Part shown: piece after piece, positions 12,061 to 15,228 of the stretch
Position numbering within the stretch: position 1 is the stretch's first letter
How the letters are laid out: every line of letters starts with the position of its first letter
NCBI GenBank assembly: GCA_003193815.1
Contig: PSPB01000003.1
Span: 1 to 15,228 of the forward strand
Direction of reading: 5' to 3'
Source of the DNA: Methanobacteriota archaeon
Lineage (GTDB): Archaea > Thermoplasmatota > Poseidoniia > MGIII > CG-Epi1
DNA: 15,228 bases
The notes under the pieces: generated by a model
Seen by the model: only the letters and a program-made list of their open reading frames with translations
Databases searched by the model: none
What the model was told of the DNA's origin: nothing
Position numbers and translations under genes: made by a program

Positions 12061-13298
12061 CAGCGGCCCAGTTTCTGGTAGTAGTTCTGCACGACGCGCG
12101 AGACCTGCGTGATGTCGGAAATCCCGCGCTCGACCAGCGTCTCGATGATTTTCTGCCGGTTGCGCGCCATCTCGTCGAACTTGGCTGGTGAAACCCCTGC
12201 CGCGCTGGCGATGCGCTCGCGCAGCTTGCTCGGGACGCCGGTCTCGACCAGCTTACCCTTGCCCTGGTCCCAGCGGAAAATCGTGTTGAGGCGCGGCTTG
12301 TCGCCCTCAAGGCCCGCCATCTCCGAAACCTCAGTGATACGGCGCACCTGCTGCCCACCAATGTTGAGCTTGCTCTGCATGATAATCAGGTGCAGAGCGT
12401 TGAGCATGATGGGGGGCACCGACATCGGGGGGTTGATCAGCCGTTGCACCGACTCCTGTGCAGTGTTGGCGTGCACCGTGCCCATGCAGCCGTCGTGGCC
12501 GGTGTTCATCGCCGTGAATAGCGTGCGCGCCTCGGCACCCCGCACCTCACCTACAATCAGCCGGTCGGGGCGCATGCGCAACGTATTCTTCAGCAGCGCG
12601 TCCATGTCGAGCTCGGGGTCGCCCGCTTTGGCCGGGTTGACCGTCTCGAGCTGGACGTGGTGTTCGTGGAGCAGCTGGATTTCGGACACATCTTCAATGG
12701 TAATCAGCCGCACCTGCGACGGGATGAAGAGGCCGAGCACGTTCAGCGTCGACGTCTTACCCGAAGCGGTACCGCCCGAAACCAGAATATTGCAGGGCGC
12801 AGCGCCCATTCCGTCGACGAACATCCACAACAGCGCCGCCAGCCGGGGCGTCAACGTCCCGAAGCCAATCAGGTCAACGAAGGTAAGCGGGTCCTGCGTC
12901 TGCTTGCGAATCGTGAGCGTCGGGCCGCCGGGAGACGCGGGCGGCAGCGTGGCGTTAACACGACTGCCGTCAGGCAGCCGCCCATCGAGAAGCAGGTTTT
13001 CCATCCCAATCTTGCGCCCGACGTAGGCAGCGATTTTCTGGATGACCTTGACCGCCTCCTCCTCGGTCATGCTGATGTTGGTGACGCACATGCCGTGCTT
13101 GCGATGGTAAACCATCACCGGCTTGGCGGGATTGTTGAACATCACCTCCTCCAGGTTGTCGTCCTCGAGCAGCGGACGCAGCGGCCCGTAACTAGTCGAG
13201 CGGTTCAACTTCAGCACGCGGTAGACCAGCAGGTCCTGCCCCGGCTGCTTAATGACGTGGGCATTGGGATATTTTGCGATTAGCTTGCCCTGACTCAT
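12060..13298 (-). CDS. CpaF/TadA/FlaI-family secretion ATPase (type IV pilus-like)
   Basis: These hexameric cytoplasmic ATPases power assembly of type IV pili, archaella or Tad pili. In the 412-residue product an N-terminal domain (1-140) ends with DGRLPDGSRVNATLPP (105-120) and LTIRK (128-132), typical of the CpaF/FlaI group. The motor domain has Walker A GGTASGKTST (175-184), the Asp box LITIEDVSEI (198-207), Walker B RPDRLIVGEVRG (243-254) and the His box GHDGCMGTVHAN (267-278). The C-terminus (~380-412) is charged and predicted helical. It follows two T2SF-domain membrane genes (ATGA overlap) and is coupled to purM. Pilin, prepilin-peptidase and archaellum (ArlCDEFGH) genes are absent from the window, so archaellum, adhesion pilus and Tad-like pilus cannot be told apart. 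Confidence 0.92.
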   Translation of the reverse strand: MSQGKLIAKYPNAHVIKQPGQDLLVYRVLKLNRSTSYGPLRPLLEDDNLEEVMFNNPAKPVMVYHRKHGMCVTNISMTEEEAVKVIQKIAAYVGRKIGMENLLLDGRLPDGSRVNATLPPASPGGPTLTIRKQTQDPLTFVDLIGFGTLTPRLAALLWMFVDGMGAAPCNILVSGGTASGKTSTLNVLGLFIPSQVRLITIEDVSEIQLLHEHHVQLETVNPAKAGDPELDMDALLKNTLRMRPDRLIVGEVRGAEARTLFTAMNTGHDGCMGTVHANTAQESVQRLINPPMSVPPIMLNALHLIIMQSKLNIGGQQVRRITEVSEMAGLEGDKPRLNTIFRWDQGKGKLVETGVPSKLRERIASAAGVSPAKFDEMARNRQKIIETLVERGISDITQVSRVVQNYYQKLGR

Positions 13299-14080
13299 AG
13301 GAATGCCGCCGGAAGCTTCAGAGCCACTAAAAGCGTGGTGTTGGCAAGCAGCATGTAGAGCGGGATGCGCAGCAGCGCGGTGCGCATCGTCTGCAGGATG
13401 ACCGACTGCATCAGGACTCCCGCGGCGCCGAGCACCATTACGTAGAGCAACAGCATCTGGTTCAGGCTCCCGAGTTCGATTACAAGCTGGAAGCTGCCGA
13501 CAGTCCCGGAGCCAAAGACGGCGACGATGAAGCCGAGCAGCGCAGGACAGATGAGCGCGCCCGACCAGAGGATGAAATCGGCAGTGCCCTTGGTCTTGGC
13601 GATGCGTTCTTTGCGCAGCAGGTATATTTCCCAGAACTCCTCCGAGAGCAGTTCGAGCGTCTCCGAGAAGCTGCCCGAGGAGACCAGCGCCACGTTGAGG
13701 ATACTCACGACGCGCGAAATCATCGGCGAACGGCTGCGCTCTGCGAAGTCCCGCATCGCCTCGGTGAATGAGGTGTCATGCATCTCCGTGACCGCCTGCC
13801 GCAGCATCTCGCCCATGCGGTCGCTGCGGGCATTGGCGACCGCGTCCAGCGCCGACTCAACGCCCATCCCAGCGCGCAGGTTCTCCGCCAGCTCCCCGAG
13901 CACCTCGGGCCAAACGTTCTCGAGCTCGGTACGCTCGGCAAAGAGCCGCTTCAGCGGCAGATAAATGATGTAGCTCCCGACCGCCCAGAGACCCAGCGCG
14001 ATCCAGACCAGTGCCCCGATGGCTGACGGAATCCCGTCAATGCCAGCGAAGAAAGGGTCCAGCATTTCGTGCAGACTCAT
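13295..14080 (-). CDS. T2SF-domain membrane platform protein, second half (TadC/FlaJ-like)
   Basis: T2SF (GspF-like) domains form the inner-membrane platform on which the secretion ATPase acts. This 261-residue product has one N-terminal membrane span (~18-42), a cytoplasmic T2SF helical bundle (~55-160; note LGELAENLRAGMGVESALDA and the ALVSSGSFSETLELLSEEF region) and three further spans (~168-190, 207-230, 238-259). It resembles the C-terminal half of FlaJ or the TadC partner of TadB. ATGA overlaps join it both to the upstream half and to the downstream ATPase gene, so the three are surely cotranscribed. The pattern 1 TM - T2SF - 3 TM fits known platform proteins. Confidence 0.82.
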   Translation of the reverse strand: MSLHEMLDPFFAGIDGIPSAIGALVWIALGLWAVGSYIIYLPLKRLFAERTELENVWPEVLGELAENLRAGMGVESALDAVANARSDRMGEMLRQAVTEMHDTSFTEAMRDFAERSRSPMISRVVSILNVALVSSGSFSETLELLSEEFWEIYLLRKERIAKTKGTADFILWSGALICPALLGFIVAVFGSGTVGSFQLVIELGSLNQMLLLYVMVLGAAGVLMQSVILQTMRTALLRIPLYMLLANTTLLVALKLPAAFL

Positions 14081-14643
14081 ATCTTCGGCTCCTGCGAGCG
14101 GGTGCGCACAATCAGCCCCGCAATCGCTAGCATCGCCAGCAGGAACAGGATGGGCGTGCAGGCGGGTGGCATCCGCGGCATATTGCCGCCAAACGCCCCG
14201 CCAGCGCCGCCAACCAGCGCGTCAATCACGGCCATAATCACGACGATAATCGGCACCAGCACCGATATTATCAGGAACTGCTCGGAGACCGCGCTGAGGG
14301 ATTCGACGAACGCCTGTAGCTCGATGCGGCGCGAGCGGGATTCCTTGTCAGCAATCGAGCGCAACCGGTCGATGACGTTGGTGTCCTGCTCAATGGACAT
14401 CGCCAGCGCTGAGAGCGTGTGCCGCAGCCCTGCCGATGAGGTAGCGCGCATCTGCTTCCGCACCGCCTCGCTCATACCGGCGCCGGCGTCAATCGCCTTG
14501 AAAATGCGCCCGAACTCGACCGAGAGGTCACCGTAGTCCTCATCGGCGACATGCTTCATCGCCTCCGCGATGCCGACGCCCGACTGCAACAGCACCTCCA
14601 TCGCCCGGATAGCGTACAGCAGCTCTTCGTCGACGTTGCCCAA
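14077..14643 (-). CDS. T2SF-domain membrane platform protein, first half (TadB/FlaJ-like)
   Basis: The 188-residue product has a T2SF helical bundle at ~9-120 (AMEVLLQSGVGIAEAMKHVA, then GAGMSEAVRKQ, then LRHTLSALAMSIEQDTNV) followed by two membrane spans (~122-144 and ~162-180) separated by a Gly-rich loop. The spans usually found before the first T2SF domain of FlaJ/TadB are missing: an in-frame stop lies only seven codons before the chosen start. The start is a TTG at 14643 with a BRE/TATA about 26 nt upstream; the first ATG in frame (residue 15) would remove the beginning of the T2SF bundle. Together with the next gene (4-nt overlap) it would make up a FlaJ-like protein of about 450 residues lacking the N-terminal anchor. 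Confidence 0.8.
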   Translation of the reverse strand: MGNVDEELLYAIRAMEVLLQSGVGIAEAMKHVADEDYGDLSVEFGRIFKAIDAGAGMSEAVRKQMRATSSAGLRHTLSALAMSIEQDTNVIDRLRSIADKESRSRRIELQAFVESLSAVSEQFLIISVLVPIIVVIMAVIDALVGGAGGAFGGNMPRMPPACTPILFLLAMLAIAGLIVRTRSQEPKI

Positions 14644-14665
14644 CGGCCGGGCGAGCCACTCGCGC

Positions 14666-14681
14666 TATAAGGGTTTTACGC
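14666..14681 (-). promoter_or_regulatory. BRE/TATA promoter of the secretion-purM operon
   Basis: Read on the minus strand, CGTAAAAC (BRE-like) is followed by CCTTATAG. The TATA core is centred about 26 nt before the TTG at 14643, consistent with a leaderless transcript starting at that TTG. A second, stronger-looking TATA on this strand lies at 14786-14798 and could give a transcript with a ~120-nt leader. Confidence 0.45.
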
Positions 14682-14715
14682 GCTAATCTCGCTTGGCTTG
14701 CTGGAGGCGCGATCG

Positions 14716-14737
14716 CGGGACCGGGAAACCGGTGCCG
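14716..14737. other. GAAA-tetraloop hairpin in the intergenic gap
   Basis: On the plus strand ACCGG (14720-14724), loop GAAA (14725-14728) and CCGGT (14729-14733) form a perfect 5-bp stem with a GNRA tetraloop. After one G-G mismatch the stem continues for three more pairs (CGG 14716-14718 with CCG 14735-14737). A 10-bp palindrome CGCGATCGCG (14708-14717) abuts it. A structured leader or small RNA is possible; nothing identifies a known RNA family. Confidence 0.3.
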
Positions 14738-14755
14738 AGAGCCACCTACAAAGCG

Positions 14756-14827
14756 ATGAGCTACAAGAAGGTAATGACTATCGATGAATATATAAAAGAA
14801 AGCGAGCCGGCACTGCGGTCGCGCTAG
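14756..14827 (+). pseudogene. Short reading frame resembling the start of a DUF1801 (YdhG-like) protein
   Basis: A 23-codon frame starts at ATG 14756 and ends at TAG 14825-14827. Its second half, MTIDEYIKESEPALRSR, looks like the conserved N-terminus of DUF1801/YdhG-like proteins (T-[IV]-DEYI...), which normally continue for 100 or more residues. After the TAG none of the three forward frames carries a recognisable continuation. It is therefore either a truncated remnant or a genuine very small protein. Its bases are clearly richer in A/T than the neighbouring genes, and it includes the strong TATA-like GAATATATAAAAG (14786-14798), so the peptide likeness could also be chance in a regulatory gap. 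Confidence 0.3.
14786..14798. promoter_or_regulatory. Strong TATA-like element in the 14644-14840 gap
   Basis: GAATATATAAAAG is the best TATA-like string in the window. On the plus strand a purine-rich CGATGAA precedes it, as a BRE would, but no convincing gene lies downstream on that strand. On the minus strand it reads CTTTTATATATTC and would give the T2SF operon a leader of about 120 nt. The direction of use is unresolved. Confidence 0.4.
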
Positions 14828-14840
14828 ATGCTGGTAGCGG

Positions 14841-15228
14841 CTAGAGCCGCACGTCTTCCAGCTCGCGGCGGAAGGAGAGCGCGCCAGCGTAGAACGAGAA
14901 GACCATGCTCCACTCACAGAATGCTATCAGGTTTAGGTAGAGCGACCGCTCGTCGCCAACCAACGGGGGGTTTTCCATGCGATGGAAAACCCCCTCGCCG
15001 GCTGCAATCAGTTCCCGGCTCTCAAGGTTGCCGAACAATATCATCAGGACATAGAATAGCCAGCCTGAAAATATCGCGATTCGCCTGACGGTGTGGCTCC
15101 GGCCCGAGTTTTCGAGCAGCCGCCAGACGAAGGTACTCCAGAGCAGGAACGAAGTAAAGAACATGAAGGCCGCCACGCCGTGGAGCAGAGGGTAGCTATT
15201 CCAGTGGAAGTTGACCGTGATAATTCCG
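14841..15228 (-). CDS. Multi-pass membrane protein, Frag1/DRAM/Sfk1-like, N-terminus outside window
   Basis: The frame is open from the window edge to the TAG at 14841-14843, giving the last ~128 residues; the true start lies beyond 15228, so the GTG at 15176 should not be taken as the start. Visible features: NFHWNSYPLLHGVAAFMFF, then a span (FMFFTSFLLWSTFVW), a basic loop (GRSHTVRRIA), a span (IFSGWLFYVLMILFG), a polar loop, and a final span after FCEWSMVFSFYAGALSF ending in the charged tail RRELEDVRL. The pattern of His before a span, then CEW and an aromatic last helix ending in a charged tail, resembles the Frag1/DRAM/Sfk1 family, best known from eukaryotes but also present in prokaryotes. 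Function in archaea is unknown. A perfect inverted repeat lies within its polar loop. Confidence 0.6.
   Translation of the reverse strand, partial: GIITVNFHWNSYPLLHGVAAFMFFTSFLLWSTFVWRLLENSGRSHTVRRIAIFSGWLFYVLMILFGNLESRELIAAGEGVFHRMENPPLVGDERSLYLNLIAFCEWSMVFSFYAGALSFRRELEDVRL
14966..14994. repeat. Perfect 13-bp inverted repeat, 3-nt loop
   Basis: GGGGGTTTTCCAT (14966-14978), loop GCG (14979-14981), ATGGAAAACCCCC (14982-14994): every base of both arms pairs. It lies inside the coding sequence of the membrane protein and encodes the loop GVFHRMENPP. It is the strongest stem-loop I see in the window. Confidence 0.85.

Noticed and set aside
12109..13026. A plus-strand open frame opposite the secretion ATPase
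   Set aside because: It is Ser/Arg-rich without motifs; the opposite strand has complete Walker A, Walker B and His boxes.
14828..15088. An 86-codon plus-strand frame downstream of the strong TATA at 14786-14798
   Set aside because: Its translation is Arg/Gly-rich and motif-free and lies antisense to a clearly hydrophobic membrane protein, so the minus-strand gene is preferred.
1..15228. CRISPR array, transposon, tRNA/rRNA genes, phage or defence island
   Set aside because: I saw no regularly spaced repeats, transposase, integrase, toxin-antitoxin pair or RNA-gene fold; the MORN-like repeats are too few and sit in a ferredoxin gene, so an antitoxin call was not made.

Overview
The window looks like part of an archaeal chromosome, most likely a GC-rich euryarchaeon of the Thermoplasmatota/marine group II-III kind; that placement is inference from gene content, not proven. 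Pointers to archaea are two geranylgeranyl-reductase-like flavoproteins (ether-lipid saturation), a CpaF/FlaI-type ATPase beside split FlaJ/TadC-like membrane proteins, BRE/TATA-like boxes about 26 nt before several start codons (leaderless transcripts), and an archaeal-style MoaC C-terminus. The DNA is very GC-rich and densely coding; the longest stretch without a clear gene is about 200 nt. There is no tRNA, rRNA, CRISPR array or insertion sequence.

Region 1 (1-5645) is a nearly complete molybdenum-cofactor (Moco) locus. Plus strand: the tail of moaA, then mobA, an AEC-family permease, moaE, moaC, moaB and moeA. Minus strand, converging on moeA: a MoeB-type E1 enzyme with a C-terminal rhodanese domain, then moaD. 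Together they cover GTP to cyclic pyranopterin (MoaA/MoaC), sulfur transfer to molybdopterin (MoeB-rhodanese, MoaD, MoaE), molybdate insertion (MoaB, MoeA) and guanylyl attachment (MobA). The permease is the only member without a known Moco role.

Region 2 (5669-8813) holds redox and membrane-lipid genes. A full-length geranylgeranyl reductase (minus) diverges from a plus-strand set: a protein joining MORN-like repeats to a 2[4Fe-4S] ferredoxin, a second FAD-dependent geranylgeranyl-reductase-like protein, and a small two-helix membrane protein. The last three overlap by 4 nt at each junction, so they are probably translated together. The likely theme is ferredoxin-driven saturation of isoprenoid chains.

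Region 3 (8837-11089) is one aconitase gene of the mitochondrial/AcnA type.

Region 4 (11086-14643, minus) is a tightly overlapped four-gene operon: two T2SF-domain membrane proteins that look like a split FlaJ/TadC platform, a CpaF/TadA-type secretion ATPase, and purM (purine synthesis) coupled at the end.

Region 5 (14644-15228) has a short gap with a GAAA-capped hairpin and a 23-codon reading frame resembling the start of DUF1801 proteins, then the C-terminal part of a multi-pass membrane protein resembling Frag1/DRAM/Sfk1, which runs off the window. That last gene carries a perfect 13-bp inverted repeat inside its coding sequence. Both convergent junctions in the window (moeA/moaD and acn/purM) are stop-on-stop overlaps with no intergenic DNA.
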